Of a DNA stretch of 64,000 bases, positions 46,118 through 56,772 are shown piece by piece (the first letter of the stretch is position 1; every line of letters starts with the position of its first letter). Made by a program: the position numbers and the translations under genes. This DNA is from Gracilariopsis chorda (lineage: Eukaryota > Rhodophyta > Florideophyceae > Gracilariales > Gracilariaceae): positions 62,001-126,000 of the forward strand of contig NBIV01000208.1 of NCBI GenBank assembly GCA_003194525.1. Direction: 5' to 3'. The notes under the pieces were generated by a model. The model was not told the origin of the DNA. It saw nothing but the letters and a program-made list of their open reading frames with translations, and made no database searches.

Positions 46118-48439
46118 CTACCCAGCCCTCGCCAGGTACCCGTCGATGATCGTCTGAAACCGATACATTCCACCACCGAGCACTCTCTCCGAATGGATGA
46201 CCGCCTCCTTGCAAACGTCAATTTCGCACGAGGTATTGCAGCAGTGATACAATCCCACTCTTCGCATGTCTTCATGCATACCGACGAGCTGCTCACAACT
46301 CTCATCGCACTCCCCGCATAGCTTCAGCCGTCGTCCCGTCACCACCTCGCAACGAAAGGAGATCGGCCACGGGTCCTCCCCAGTCCTCAACATGAAACCC
46401 AAAACTGCAAAAATGGCCTCCTCGCTTCTCTTGTAATGCGGTGGTGCACACCTGTACACTACTTTGTCAGCCCTGCATCCCTCTCGAACACGCGTCAAGA
46501 AGACGCAGCCGGTTTCCAGTGTCTCGCAGGCATACGAAGCCCTCTTGTCGTCTTCTCCGTTCGACGTTCTCAATCCATACTTCTTGCACCCTTTGAACAC
46601 TTCAATTTCCTCCACGTGTCCACCTGATCCTGACCCGAAGCGAGGGGCATAAGCCCGAAGCAAATTTTGCGCGTACTGCACAATCCCGACAACTCCTGCC
46701 ACGTCTGCAAAGCAGATCTGCATCTCCAGTGCTCCTATCTTCCCGATCCCTCTCCACATAAAACCAGTGGGCGACATGGCTATTCCTGTCTTCCCTTCTG
46801 ATCTTATCTCCGACAACACAGGTGCACAAAACAGTCTGTGCAGTTTCTCGTCTGTCTCACGTGCAACGATCACGTGCTCTTCATCATCCCTCTTGAGTTG
46901 CGCGGCTTCTCTCCCAAGGAGCAGCTGCTTCAGACAGGGCAACTTCTGTCCGTCACATTTGACTCCGTCCTGACGATCGTCGGGAAGCGGCACATGCAGA
47001 CACGCCAGACGCCCCTGCCAGTCGTTACTTAGGCAGTGCTCTACAGTGGATACATGGGCATTGTGATGATTGCTGCGAGATACACATCTCTTTAGCGGTT
47101 GATGAGCAGTTTCGAACACTAACTCAGTGAAGTGCCGTGCGTGCCCGAAGGCGGGAATTGTGTTCCCGTACAGTTCTATGAGTCGATGCAGGTTTGGCTT
47201 GTCAAGCACTTTTGCAAGGAGATCTCCCGACTCGGCGCACTTCTTCCAGAACTTATCCACTTTCGCAACGTATCCCTTCGAGAGAGTTTGAAGATCCTCC
47301 ATGTATGACGCGCCTTCCCGCGCCCACACGTAGTCACATGCCTCCCGACCATCGGCTTCCATCGTCGGCCACCAGAACGTAAGTCCCACCAGTTGTTGAA
47401 GATCTTCCAGCAGCTCGCACAGCTCGTCGTTCACCCCGCGCAGCCATCTAGGAAATACGGCAGCGGCCACTAGCAGCAAGCAGTACGTCCCCGACAGCGT
47501 CATGGAGTGCAACTTCTTCTCCTTCACGTTGTAGACAGATGTCTGCCTGATCAGACCGTTATCACGCAGGGCAGAACACAGGGACACATCCGCCTTCAAA
47601 CGAGCATCACGACTCCCAAGAGCGGCAAAGCACGCGTCAAGTACATTCTTCGTCACGCCTGTTAGCAAGTGATCGGGGGCGATTACATTGCTCCTATAGC
47701 TGTCAAAAAGTCCGGAAACGACTGGGAGACCTCCTATCGAATTTGGTATCTCGTCTCTTTTCCTGTCCAGCTCTCGTTGAAATGCAACCAGCGGTGCGCT
47801 GGAGTCCGCAAACGATTCGTTTGATCTCATATCGAGCCTGTTGGCATGATCATCATCAATTACGCTGTTCCTGAGTGCCATGTGTCTCTCGAACGTCCTC
47901 AACCCCGCGGAAACTTGCGTATTCACTATTGTCGAGAAGCCGTACATGCTTGATCGACCTCCTGTACTCCTTCTGAAATTGCAGAGCGTGCAGGGAGCTG
48001 CGGCGTTGTGGCCCATTACATCGGTTGTGTGCGCAGCGGCTGGATAGTCTCCCACAAAACCAACTACGTCCGTGAAGATCTTCACAGGATCACCGAAGGC
48101 ATCAATGCCATCCACCCCTTCCGTACCAGAATGAACCAAATCTGGAATGATGTGGGAAAGAACTTCATTGGTGGATACAACGGGTGGAGTGAGAGAGATT
48201 ATGCGGACAGCAGATCGAGAACTGCGACACCTAGTCGGCAGGCCGATCGGCAGCATATAGCAGCTTCCCGCGGAACCCTGCGGCAGCAAAGAAGAGAACG
48301 GGCGGAAATCATCACAATAAAGCATCACCCTATACACGACATACGTAGAGCCGTCTGGCAAGAGGCCGAAGTTCTCAGCACTTTCCGATCCTCCACTCCC
48401 ATCTTCACGAGCGTCAGGCCCTTCTTCACAGAGTTCCAA
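46118..48439 (-). CDS. CACTA/Tnp2-like DNA transposase, main exon
   Basis: 773 codons open on the minus strand, ending in TAG. Near the N-terminus YCDDFRPFSSL resembles the first acidic block of Tnp2-type transposases. DVVGFVGDYPAAAHTTDVMG-HNAAAPCTLCNFRR is the hallmark second block: an Asp before a zinc-knuckle-like CxxC insertion. ARHFTELVFETAHQPLKR resembles the C-terminal Glu-His block. I infer a DDE/D transposase of the CACTA (EnSpm) superfamily. The true protein starts upstream: 48787-48446 is in the same phase, split by one TGA, and another frame at 48440-48330 also reads like protein (YEEYWNSVKKG), so an intron or frameshift lies there. There is no decay across 770 codons, so it may still be active or recently so. 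Confidence 0.75.
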   Translation of the reverse strand: MELCEEGPDAREDGSGGSESAENFGLLPDGSTYVVYRVMLYCDDFRPFSSLLPQGSAGSCYMLPIGLPTRCRSSRSAVRIISLTPPVVSTNEVLSHIIPDLVHSGTEGVDGIDAFGDPVKIFTDVVGFVGDYPAAAHTTDVMGHNAAAPCTLCNFRRSTGGRSSMYGFSTIVNTQVSAGLRTFERHMALRNSVIDDDHANRLDMRSNESFADSSAPLVAFQRELDRKRDEIPNSIGGLPVVSGLFDSYRSNVIAPDHLLTGVTKNVLDACFAALGSRDARLKADVSLCSALRDNGLIRQTSVYNVKEKKLHSMTLSGTYCLLLVAAAVFPRWLRGVNDELCELLEDLQQLVGLTFWWPTMEADGREACDYVWAREGASYMEDLQTLSKGYVAKVDKFWKKCAESGDLLAKVLDKPNLHRLIELYGNTIPAFGHARHFTELVFETAHQPLKRCVSRSNHHNAHVSTVEHCLSNDWQGRLACLHVPLPDDRQDGVKCDGQKLPCLKQLLLGREAAQLKRDDEEHVIVARETDEKLHRLFCAPVLSEIRSEGKTGIAMSPTGFMWRGIGKIGALEMQICFADVAGVVGIVQYAQNLLRAYAPRFGSGSGGHVEEIEVFKGCKKYGLRTSNGEDDKRASYACETLETGCVFLTRVREGCRADKVVYRCAPPHYKRSEEAIFAVLGFMLRTGEDPWPISFRCEVVTGRRLKLCGECDESCEQLVGMHEDMRRVGLYHCCNTSCEIDVCKEAVIHSERVLGGGMYRFQTIIDGYLARAG

Positions 48440-48445
48440 TATTCC

Positions 48446-49988
48446 TCATACGATCTGTGCGCCGAGATTCCGGATTCGGAATCGTTGATCGCCAGCATCG
48501 TTCTCTCCAGCCGAGTTCACGCTTTCCGATCTTATCCATAGCAATCGCTGGGACGCAATGCCATCTTCATGTTTCCAGAACCTTGACACTAACACGCAAA
48601 ATAGTTCGTCCCTCCGATGATTGTCCCGCGCATTTCGCGATCGCGGAGTCAGCAGGGCGCAAATATCACCAGGTATCAGGCGATTGACCTGTGAGGTATG
48701 CACTCCGAACGACAAGCCATTACTTTCAGGCGCAGCCGCACCCCTGACTCTATCGGAGATCGGAGGAGCCGTGCTCAGGGTTTTCACTGCTGCCTTTAGA
48801 CACTACTGTACCTCAGAGGCGGCTGCCCTCGCGCTCTCAGTCAGCAGACCAGTAGCACCGATGCACTACACGAATGCAACCCTGCCACCTACAGCGAAAG
48901 AATATCTATCCATTCCTGCCTCGTCCCGTTCTGGCACATCGAAACCGGCCCAGAAGCACGTCGTGTGCTCGATAGAGCCCGGAAAAGACCTAGTCTGTGC
49001 CAATATAACAGCACCACATTCCGCTTTTCCGCTTTTCCCATTCTTCCTGACCGGTAGGAACCTGGCAGCGTTCGTCACGCTGGCTCGGCTTCTCACGATC
49101 CGTGAGTTCTCAATACTGTGCCGATCGGCCTTTTCCTTTAGGATACTGCACCTGTCGTCACTCCTCCAGTACACAGCATTGTAGAAATTTGGCAAGGCGA
49201 CATCTGTCTTCGCCCATTAAACTTGGCATCACAATTCGAACCGGGGTTTTCGACCGCAAAGTGTTTCCCGCGATCGCGTTCAAAAGTGAGTAGAACTGCA
49301 CGACGCGGCTCTCCGGAAAGCAGGACTTCATAATGTGCGGGAACATCAACCGGCGAGCGGTGGAGTACGAAGGCAACGACTTGCCCGCTGATAACCATTC
49401 CACCATTCCCCGGAGCATGTCATACTGCTTCACCGTTTACCTCACACTGCCACAGACTGCAACGACGCCGAGGAGATTGGTCCATGAGTAAATAAGAAAG
49501 CTCTTCCTTCGCACCTCGTGAAAAAGGCTGCGATCTTCAGGCTCTTCTGTAGGTGAGGTCGGGAGGAGGACGTGTTCTTCCGTGTCTTTCTCGGCATTCG
49601 ACCCCGACGATCGGTTGTCCTGTTCAGAATCGGAAAGGAAGAGATACTCCGGCCTGTAGACTTCCCCTGAGTTTCTTCGCTCGTTTTTGGCTTGCTGTAC
49701 GTCGCGCAGATGATCATCAGGCGTTGGTGGGTGCGCCTCACTGTTTTCCTCGCCTTGCTGAACAACAGCCGTGGCGACATATTGGTCCTCCATCCGTTCT
49801 GATACTATCCCAGGTGGATTTCTTCCAAGAGGATGCTCCAGCGCCGAGAGGAAACGAGGCGAGGCGCACATGAGATCGGTCCAAGTGGCAGTGGTCTTCC
49901 GGCGTCGCTTTCTGCGCAAAGTGTGCGTGTGGCATTGCATGTTAGGAGTCGTCGGGCGACATGAACACAGCGGTGCTGACGACGACAA
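48446..49988 (-). CDS. Probable upstream exons of the transposase gene
   Basis: Consecutive minus frames in different phases. 49988-49437 is Ser/Glu-rich with a Cys/His-containing start. 49433-49158 contains SYSTARRLMFPHIMKSCFPE and KTPVRIVMPSL. 49195-48866 follows, then 48787-48446 with GDICALL and DELFCVLVSRFWKHEDG, resembling a small beta-domain before the catalytic core. Order and spacing fit a spliced N-terminus of the transposase, but I could not fix the splice sites. GCGATCGC octamers occur at 48637 and 49270. Confidence 0.45.
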
Positions 49989-50604
49989 TGTCGGTGCTCA
50001 GTGAGCGTGTGTGCTCGTCGGCCTGAACAGTCGGTGACGTGATCTTGGCGGGGTGCTGTAGCCGTAGGTGCTCATGCGGGAATGCCGATCGGCATCCGCC
50101 TTCGATGGCGGTGGGATCAAAATACCCGCCTTTTTCTGACCATGATTGGCTGTCAGCTCGCAGATCAAAAAAAACATCATTTGAATTACAGTCCGCGCTG
50201 CAAGAACGGCACAGGAGGCGGAGCGGGAGCCGGTTTGGGAGGAGGTAACTTATCGTAGGGCGATCGCCCTTGAGTGTTCCGTACGACGCTCGCCTCCCAA
50301 ATGGCTCGTATAATCTGACGCCCCAATACGGGCGCAGCAGGAGGCGGAACAAGGGGTCGAAAGCCGTGTACGGTAGACGATATAAGGTGCTCGCGACAAC
50401 ACGAGCACAGTATCGCTGGCGCCGGCTGCGCCGACGATCGTCGAAAGCGGTGACCGCTCCATGTCCAACGTCGTGTGGGTTTACATTGTCAACTGCTACT
50501 AACAAACTATTCATCTACCGAAATCAAGCGGCAAGGGTAGTGGAATGTCGCAAAAGCTTTCCCATCCTCCTCATCATTCCAGCGACGATCGTCGAAACCA
50601 GCAT
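49989..50604. other. Intergenic region of the transposase block
   Basis: It lies between the transposase and the 50.6-53.0 kb gene and has only short frames. It contains one GCGATCGC (50260), a GCCGATCGGC (about 50085) and two copies of GACGATCGTCGAAA (near 50434 and 50585). These look like clustered palindromic sites. Confidence 0.45.
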
Positions 50605-51729
50605 TCAGCGTCTATCACCGCGTTCGTAATAACCGTACCCGATCCGACTCTTTTCTGTCTCAAATCGCCCATGTTGTGTGCCGTCTCGAATCGCACGCAT
50701 ACGCTGCGTAACAGCGTACGCGGGCTGGTATCCATTGTTGCGCATCGTCTGTGCGTCTCTCTGTTCGTGGCCTCGTTCCTCACGGCGCGGGTACGTGTGT
50801 CCTCGCTCATACCCAGAGTCGCGCGTTGCACGTCTTGCCCTCTCATCTTGGTTCCAGTGCCCATCGCGCCAATACTGTTCATTTCCCCAGTTCTCCCGGT
50901 GATCACCGCGTTCGTAGTACCCAATCCCTGAACCGCCCTCACGATGTGTCGCGGCGGGTTCACGGCCATGACGTGCCGCAGCCCGGTCTTGCTCATCCAT
51001 CAGCGCACGCATTTCTCGCAACACTCCGTCCAGGTCGCGCTCCGACCGTCTAAGGTCCTGAAGAAACATGGTGAGGAGCTCCTTCACCGACAGCAGTCCA
51101 TCTCGACCCCAGCCCCTCTCATCCAAGAACTGTTTCAGTCCGTCGACTTCTAACACATCTTCCAGACTGCATTGCAGCGCCATTGGAGATGAGTGGGCGA
51201 TCGCCCGTCTGTGGGCCTCCCTTGTGACGAGGCGAAGACGCCGAGAACGAACGTCGGCGAACACGAGCCTCCCCTCTCGCGGTCTCTGTTGCAGTGCGCC
51301 AGTACCGACGTCGCACTCGACGTAATGGGAACTCTGGAACCCCTTTAAACCGCTAGAAACACGCCATCGGTAGGCGGGATGAACCGAGACAGCAGCCTGC
51401 ATCATGTGTATTATTGTCCCCGTAGCCAATTTGGGATCGATGACCATTTGTTGGCAACGCGCTTCGAGATACCGCACTGTTCTCGCGTTAAGGAGGATTT
51501 GGCGACCACCATGACAGGCTTCGTTCCACCAAATCGCCGCAACTAATGCACACGTCTCCACCTCGAAGTAGTAGTCGAACTTGGCATTTTCCTCTGGCGA
51601 AGCCGGGGCAGCGAGTCGTCGGTGGTAGTACCAAGCGACCGGAGCCATCGGGAAAGGGAGGTGATGTGTCAGTTCGAGGTTGATCAACCACTCAGGGACT
51701 GCTGGAAAGATCTTCTTCGCCTCGTCCAT
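50605..51729 (-). CDS. Unknown protein, C-terminal exon, with Arg/Gly/Tyr-rich tail
   Basis: 374 codons ending in TGA. The first ~190 residues look globular (Trp/Tyr-rich, LPFPMAPVAWYYHRRL, RTVRYLEARCQQMVIDP). A helical stretch with VLEVDGLKQFLDERGW follows, then a coiled segment DLRRSERDLDGVLREMRAL. From about 250 it is low complexity, rich in Arg, Gly, Tyr and Glu, with YYERGDHR-type repeats, as in RNA- or DNA-binding tails. I do not recognise the family. It probably continues upstream into 52035-51787 and 53020-52053 by splicing. Its position between the transposase and the coiled-coil gene suggests an accessory protein of the same element. Confidence 0.6.
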   Translation of the reverse strand: MDEAKKIFPAVPEWLINLELTHHLPFPMAPVAWYYHRRLAAPASPEENAKFDYYFEVETCALVAAIWWNEACHGGRQILLNARTVRYLEARCQQMVIDPKLATGTIIHMMQAAVSVHPAYRWRVSSGLKGFQSSHYVECDVGTGALQQRPREGRLVFADVRSRRLRLVTREAHRRAIAHSSPMALQCSLEDVLEVDGLKQFLDERGWGRDGLLSVKELLTMFLQDLRRSERDLDGVLREMRALMDEQDRAAARHGREPAATHREGGSGIGYYERGDHRENWGNEQYWRDGHWNQDERARRATRDSGYERGHTYPRREERGHEQRDAQTMRNNGYQPAYAVTQRMRAIRDGTQHGRFETEKSRIGYGYYERGDRR

Positions 51730-51786
51730 GCCTAGGTGAGTGGCCTCATGAGCATCAAACGGATAGAAAATACCAAACCTTGTACG

Positions 51787-52070
51787 TCAGTACGACTCGA
51801 AATACAAGTCCGAACGGAAACGGAAGGCGTTCCACCACCTTGTTGACGGACCGTTCACGAGCGGTTCCGCCAGAAGAGGTACGAGGTGCGGAGCCGGGGG
51901 CACCTGTGCTGCAAGGCATGCATCCATGGCATCCAAGTAATACACCTCGCCTACGTCTCGAAAAAATGTGCGATCGCACAGCAGACTACTACACACCAGC
52001 CACCACGTTCTGCTCTCCACAAATTGCGACCACACGTCCTGAGCTGCTCTCTCTAATCCTTCTTCCAGTA
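51787..52070 (-). CDS. Probable internal exon of the unknown accessory gene
   Basis: A minus frame with VWSQFVESRTWWLVCSSLLC and VGEVYYLDAMDACLAAQVP, rich in Trp and Leu like the start of 50605-51729. The same frame is open a little further upstream (VLEEGLERAAQD), which suggests the preceding Ala/Pro-rich frame is left by splicing near 52060-52140. Confidence 0.45.
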
Positions 52071-53020
52071 CCCCTTGATAGTTTCCGTGTCGCTCTTTTC
52101 CCCGCCTCGTCCATTGATCACAAGCTCATGGAAGGAGGGATCCCCTAGAGCCGTCGTGCGCCACTCGTGGCGTCTGCTAAGACGCGCGGGGTTGATCGAC
52201 TCTTGAGGAACATCGTCACGGGCCCGACCACTTCCTATCCTTGACGGTCGTCGTGGCACATCCTGTACCCCTGCACAGCGTGAGGTGAAGAATGGGATCG
52301 ACGTTGACTCACGTCCGTGCAGATCTGCACGCTTTTCCAGTATAGCGCCGCTGTCAACCCCGTAGCTGTGATATGGTGCCGTAGCATCGGGTCCAGACGG
52401 TGCATGCCGCCGTTTTCGCAAAGCCAGTGTATCTTCATCGGCCGCAGGCGGAGCGCGCCGCTTCCGCGGGACTCTTGTGCACTGTATGATGTCGCGGTCA
52501 TCTTCCCGGGCCGTCGCCTTGGCAGGAGCAGACGTCGTGGCAGCTTTTTGACTTGTTGCGGCGGTAACTTCCATTGCAGCTTCAGAAAGAGTGGGTGCCT
52601 GACGAGTTTCTGTGCCAGCGATCGCCTCCGTAGGAGCAGACGTCGCCGCAGCTTCTTCAAAAGTTGCGGCAGTTATTTCCATTGCGCTGGCGATCGCCGC
52701 TGTAGGAGCACACTTCGCGGCAGCTGCTTGGCTTGGTGCGGTGGTTGCTTCCATTGCAGCGTCGGATACAGGCGGGGCCTGACAAGGTTCTGTGCCGGCT
52801 GGAGCGGCGACAGAGGCTGCTGTAGTGGGCAGCGCGGTCGGCTGGGGGGGGGGGGGGGGGGCGGGGGCGCAGGTGCGGATGACTGTTGGCTTAGCGGGGC
52901 TGTCGCCCGGATGGCAACAGCGGGGCAAGCGTTACTCGGAGAGGTCGTCGCGTTTGAAGCGCCAGCAGTAGGACCTTCGGGTTGACTTGTCGGGGCGGTC
53001 GCTTTATCTCCTGACGACAT
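52053..53020 (-). CDS. Ala/Pro-rich N-terminal part of the accessory gene, frame broken at a C18 tract
   Basis: The start MSSGDKATAPTSQPEG opens at 53020. After about 60 residues it reaches a run of 18 C on the coding strand (plus-strand G, 52844-52861). The natural continuation (PTALPTTAASVAAPAG and three AMExTxAT-type repeats, then a basic RVPRKRRAP segment) is in another phase. A one- or two-base change in the run would join the two. This is either a sequencing error or a real length-variable tract. Confidence 0.5.
52844..52861. repeat. 18-base G homopolymer
   Basis: Eighteen G in a row within coding DNA, encoding polyproline on the minus strand. It sits exactly where the two Ala/Pro-rich frames meet. 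Confidence 0.9.
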
Positions 53021-54040
53021 TAGTGCGGAAAGAGTGGGCGGAATACTTCAGCTGCACTGGAGTTGACTTTTTTGCTTGGGTGGTTCGACGAAGGGAGAAG
53101 GCTTGTGGTCGCAATGACGGCTCTTAAATACATCAAGAGAGGGCGCACTGCAATTAGCATCACTGCTTCGGGGGTGCAAAGGGCGGACTTCGAAGAAGAT
53201 GTTGACGAAACAGATCTTAATTCGGGAAATATGAGTGCTCTGGGCCGCCATGGCGATCGCCATCACACTCGAGTGTGAGATCATCCCCAACCGGCATCAC
53301 ATCACTGCAACGTGACCCGTGGCATATATTACCCAAAAATATACGATCAGGGTGCACACGCGCACAGGCGCGACCGCGCATGAAATGTGCGTGCACATTT
53401 GAGGCCTGTGCCGCGCATGCTAGGTTATCGAGAGCACTGTTCCCCTCCAGGGAAACACCCGCGATCGCGGCCACGCTCCTTTCACGCAATGGCTTCCAGC
53501 TGGGGCGCGCCGCCTACCCTGTAGCGGGGGTTCACCGATTCAGACAGAAACGCGCAGCGAAGATGGCACAAACCGGGCACGGTCCTCACCGGGAGCTGGG
53601 CGTATCTGACGACTGCGCGATCGCAGATCTCCAGAACCCGCACTATGCACGGTGAAGAGCTGCGGGTTGATCAGCATGTGTGAAGAACCTCGTGGCTCTG
53701 TTAGGCACTAACGTTGATATGCCGAAGGGAGCACCGAGATCTCGGAAAGGCGAACATGACTTCCCATAGGGAACGTTGGTTTGATGCGGCGAGAGGTGGA
53801 CTACTCGATCGGAGACCTCCGGCTGACTTAGCAGGGAATATGCACGATTCGTGGTCACGACGAGTACCGTTTGCAATTCGGGAAGGTTCGAAAGTTGAAA
53901 TGACGAGCAACCTGGCGCGTACCTTGCGGTGATCGCCGCGAGCTGGTAGGCATAACAAAGCTTTACTTTGGAGTGGTGGCGGCAGCGTCGAAATTGTAGC
54001 ACCGCGTTGATTATCTAAAGTCGTAATGACTTGCGTGGCA
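53021..54040. other. Intergenic region with clustered GCGATCGC sites
   Basis: No convincing gene, only overlapping frames on both strands. It contains three GCGATCGC octamers (53253, 53461, 53617) in 372 bp, the tightest part of the cluster. It should hold the promoter of the minus-strand gene starting at 53020. Confidence 0.5.
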
Positions 54041-56470
54041 CTACAATGCGAAAACACCTGGTTGGTTTTCCAGATCCGACTGGGCTGCATCCATGTCCTT
54101 ATCCCTCTCCTCCGTACTGGCAGCATCTCGGCCACCCCTCCCCCGCGAATCCGCGTGAAGCTTCGTAAACTCGTATGCGGTCATTCGTAGGCAGCGGCTT
54201 TGTAGAACACGACGCCGTACAGTAGCGCCCGGACATAAGGCGTCAAAACAAAGGCCTTTGCACTCCACTGCACGCAAATCTTCTTCTTCTGTTGGGACGG
54301 GAAGTCCACTTCCTGAGCAGTAGGTGCCCATTGCGTCGGTGACAAGCCGCCTCATAATTGTGGCGACCGCCCTAATGCATCTCAAAGCATCGAGGTGACC
54401 TATCAGGAAGGGGGCCGCAGAGTACTCCCGCTGCGGGGCGTTGGCGAAGCTGACGCAGAACTTTGCAGCCACGTCTACCAGATTGATGGCCCTCCCAAGC
54501 AATTGCGTATTCCCCCCCATTCGCTTCCGATGCACAGTGCTGTTCGGTACGACGGCCACGTCGTGCGTGGCGATCAGAACCACATCCTCAGCCTCGGACA
54601 TTACTTTGACGAGGAGGTCTCCATTGAAGTCATCGGCTGCGGAGACGTTTTGCGAGCCTCTTGCGTCACGCGTTGCGGGTACATCTGCTGAGCGTCGGTC
54701 GACAATGCCGGGTGACGGGTACGCCCACTTCATTTTCGTCCGCTATTGCCCCTCAGCGGAAACACCGGCCGCGTCCCAGCTAGTGAAGAGGTAACCCAGC
54801 TCTCCGAAGAAGAAGGACTTGGCTCTATCGCGTCCAGCGTGCAGATGCTTCTTTACGAGAGGGAAGATCTTCCTCACACCGTGTTGCGCAATATCCCGTC
54901 GAATGGGTACTTCTTTCACTTCGATATGCTTCGTCCTCGTGTCCTCCCTCCCCCGCCCTCTCTTTGACATCCCCTCGAGGGCTTCTTGAACGAAGTCGAT
55001 GTCCTGACTTGTAATAAACCTTTTGCGTAACCATTTCGGTTGCGTGAACTTAGCAATTGCTGGGCCCATCTCACTGCTGTCGTCATCTCCTCGATCAGAA
55101 AATGGCTCATCGTTCGTGTGCATGGCGGAGTCGCTCGGTGTAGCATGCCACGGCAAAGGAGACGAGGATTCGGGATCCCGAAACAGATAGAACGCATTGT
55201 TCTGGACATTGAAAATTGCGTTGGACACGACGGACTTGCGGAAACGGGAGTGCTGGCGGCCGATACCCACGCAGAACTCACCTCGTGTCTGGTTCGGCTG
55301 AAGACTGAAGAAGAGGGTGAGGACTGCCTTGGATATGAGACGGGGCGATGAGTGTTCGCCGTCTCCTGCGGATATGGCGACGACCGTCGCAACAATTTTC
55401 ATGCTCATGACTCGTGATAACGTCGATTCCGTGAACACGAGATGGGCGTGCGGTGTAGCGGATTTCTGCTTCGCCGTGAAGACAGACAGAGGAGTCGACT
55501 TGCCTCTACTGGCAACCACCGCCCCGCCGGATCCGGTATGGCTCGCCGAGGCCTTCATTTCATCCACTTCACGGCACAGAACTCGGATCTCGTCCTCCAC
55601 GCGACGCAGTCTCCTGGCAATACCTCGTTCGAGACTGGTTATCCGTGTCGTCAAGCTTTCATCAATCTTTTCGAAGAACCCATTGAGAACTGAATGCGTC
55701 GTTTTCAATGCTTGCAGATCTGCAGTCACTCCAGTACGGTCACGGCGGGTACTGCCTCTCGGAAGGTTATTCGTATTGGCATTTCGTCGGGGATCCCCCC
55801 TCGCCTCTGGTACGGACCAGTCCAGTGGCTGGGTATTGGAGACGGAATCGTCGCTCTATGAGGTCGGCAGCGTCCTCTCTCCACGGGACAATGGCGGCCG
55901 CTGGGGAATCGCACCGGAACCCGTCCTTGAAGGGTTGATGTCTCCCTCTCGAGAAGTAGATGGCAAGGCCTCGGTCCGCCGCCGTTTCGTACCGGAAGCA
56001 GGTTGGATGAAGATGTCGTCGGCGTCGCTGTCATCATTGTCGGAGGTGATAACCTTGGACTGAGGACCTTGCCGTGGGCGGTTGGCGGCGTCCGCGCGCT
56101 TGCGCCCAGCAGGAAAAAGGTTGAGAGGAGCAGCTCTAGACAAACGACGGGGAGATCTCCTCGGACTGAGTAAATCCCGGTCGTCCCGTGCCATATTTGG
56201 CTGCGCAACGGAAGGTGCGCTTTTCGGCGTACGCACGAGTCGGTGGAACTCTAGAGGAGTCTTGTTTGCAGCGGTTCGAGTGCACTGCCGAGGACTCTTG
56301 TGCTGGGGGGATCCTGGTGGGGCGGCGGATTCTGGGTAGGGCGTATCCTGTTGTGGTGTGACCGCACCTCCCCGGCGCGGGAGCACAGGCTTTCCGGAAA
56401 TATTCTTCTTGCTCTCGCGAGCCCTCGAGGGCGTAGTCATGACAAAGCGGTCAATGTTTGGCTTGGCCAA
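54041..56470 (-). CDS. Long coiled-coil protein, 810-codon frame interrupted by two TAG codons
   Basis: One phase stays open from the ATG at 56470 to TAG at 54041-54043, except for TAG at 55856-55858 and 54743-54745. The amino acid composition flows smoothly across both. Residues 1-205 are basic and Ser/Pro-rich with an acidic patch (NDDSDADDIF) and a KRRR signal, as in a disordered nuclear region. About 245-320 is a coiled coil (FFEKIDESLTTRITSLERGI, RLRRVEDEIRVLCREVDEMK). The rest looks globular (TQPKWLRKRFITSQDIDFVQ; AAKFCVSFANAPQREYSAAP), ending with an acidic tail. No family recognised. It could be the DNA-binding accessory (TnpA-like) protein of the CACTA-like element. The TAGs may be readthrough sites, recent nonsense changes or hidden introns. 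Confidence 0.6.
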
Positions 56471-56772
56471 AGGGGAGAATCGAGCCGGGCTCGCGACGAC
56501 GTGATCTTAGCTCAAGAATGGGGCCATAGTAAGGATATTTCCATGGCTGTGTGGATCCACAAAATATCGAAAATACTCACGATGTGCGCGAGATGTTCGA
56601 TTTCGGTGGAGATCACTGCGTCACTGCGTCTTCAGAGGTACCGCCGCAGACGAGGGTTGCAATTATTTCACGAGGATTCTCAGACAGTCGAGCACGTGCA
56701 GTCGCATCACCGCAACCCCAGACTTGTTTCGACGCCGTGACGGGCTGTTGCGACGCACGCAGCAAACCTGCG
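56471..56772. promoter_or_regulatory. Likely bidirectional promoter
   Basis: It lies between the minus-strand start at 56470 and the plus-strand ATG at 56773. It is GC-balanced with no clear TATA. If the upstream in-frame ATG at 56551 is used, the gap shrinks to 80 bp. Confidence 0.35.

Larger units (their letters stand above)
48637..53624. repeat. Cluster of ten GCGATCGC palindromes
   Basis: The octamer occurs at 48637, 49270, 50260, 51197, 51970, 52618, 52690, 53253, 53461 and 53617. I saw no copy elsewhere in the window. Some lie in coding frames and some between genes. The same 8-mer is HIP1 in cyanobacteria; here it is restricted to one transposon-like block. Confidence 0.8.

Noticed and set aside
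52053..52055. TAG at the end of the Ala/Pro-rich frame as another readthrough site
   Set aside because: The frame after it is not protein-like; a different phase (VLEEGLERAAQD...) continues convincingly, which fits splicing better.
48601..53700. Cyanobacterial or plastid DNA because of HIP1-like GCGATCGC
   Set aside because: The genes in the block are eukaryotic transposon-type, and the octamer is absent from the rest of the window.
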